From Dehalococcoidales bacterium (GTDB lineage Bacteria > Chloroflexota > Dehalococcoidia > Dehalococcoidales > UBA5760), in NCBI GenBank assembly GCA_028710655.1, contig JAQTTS010000172.1, positions 1 to 5,190 of the forward strand: a stretch of 5,190 bases of DNA, read 5' to 3'. Both the position numbers and the translations under genes were made by a program. The notes under the pieces are model-generated. The model saw only the letters and a program-made list of their open reading frames with translations. It ran no database searches and was not told where the DNA came from. Positions 5,166 to 5,190 of this stretch are shown here, in pieces. How positions within the stretch are numbered: the stretch's first letter is position 1; the number at the start of each line of letters is the position of its first letter.

Positions 5166-5190
5166 TGGAGGCGACGACCGGATTCGAACC
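5166..5190 (-). tRNA. tRNA 3' end, probably tRNA-Cys, cut by window edge
   Basis: The minus strand ends GGTTCGAATCC-GGT-CGTCGCC-T-CCA. The T loop TTCGAAT, an acceptor 3' arm CGTCGCC (5170-5176), discriminator U (5169) and encoded CCA (5166-5168) are visible. The U discriminator with an acceptor arm of this kind is typical of bacterial tRNA-Cys; the anticodon lies outside the window, so tRNA-Gly or another isotype is not excluded. It sits 7 bases upstream, in minus-strand sense, of the broken tRNA-Leu, as in a tandem tRNA cluster. Confidence 0.8.

Overview
The window looks like part of a chromosome from an obligately anaerobic bacterium of medium GC content. The evidence is a class I hybrid-cluster protein, a Crp/Fnr regulator beside it, an apparent selenocysteine-containing peroxiredoxin, strong AAGGAGG/GGAGG ribosome binding sites and tRNA genes that encode CCA. 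Dehalococcoidia-like Chloroflexota, Firmicutes and Desulfobacterota would all fit; the sequence alone does not decide between them.

Left edge (1-432): the 3' part of a pyridoxamine-phosphate-oxidase-like (Nim-type) flavin-binding protein, cut by the window. About 280 bases without a convincing gene follow. Next come an intact tRNA-Leu(UAA) on the minus strand (713-797) and, just beyond its 5' end, a decayed C-terminal piece of a tyrosine recombinase (about 869-973, minus).

Centre (1092-4982): a redox and nitrosative-stress cluster. A peroxiredoxin gene has an in-frame UGA exactly at the peroxidatic cysteine position, with a SECIS-like hairpin directly after it, so it is read here as one selenoprotein gene (1092-1808). 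A strong bidirectional hairpin separates it from a convergent Crp/Fnr regulator (1947-2639, minus). That regulator is divergent from hcp (2752-4314), and a perfect GGTAAC-N4-GTTACC palindrome lies between them. Downstream of hcp, with short gaps, are a small cupin and a small cysteine-rich zinc-ribbon-like protein; these three look like one operon. Inferred roles: the regulator (HcpR-like) senses nitrosative stress and switches on hcp-cupin-Cys-rich protein, Hcp removes NO or hydroxylamine, and the selenoperoxiredoxin removes peroxides.

Right edge (4983-5190): an intergenic stretch, then the 5' half of a tRNA-Leu(CAA)-like sequence that stops at the anticodon loop, then the 3' end of a tRNA that is probably tRNA-Cys. 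The tRNA-Leu half shares 25 identical bases with the intact tRNA-Leu, in the same orientation. With the integrase remnant inside one end, this suggests that the 4.3 kb stress cluster sits in the scar of an old tRNA-targeted integrative element.
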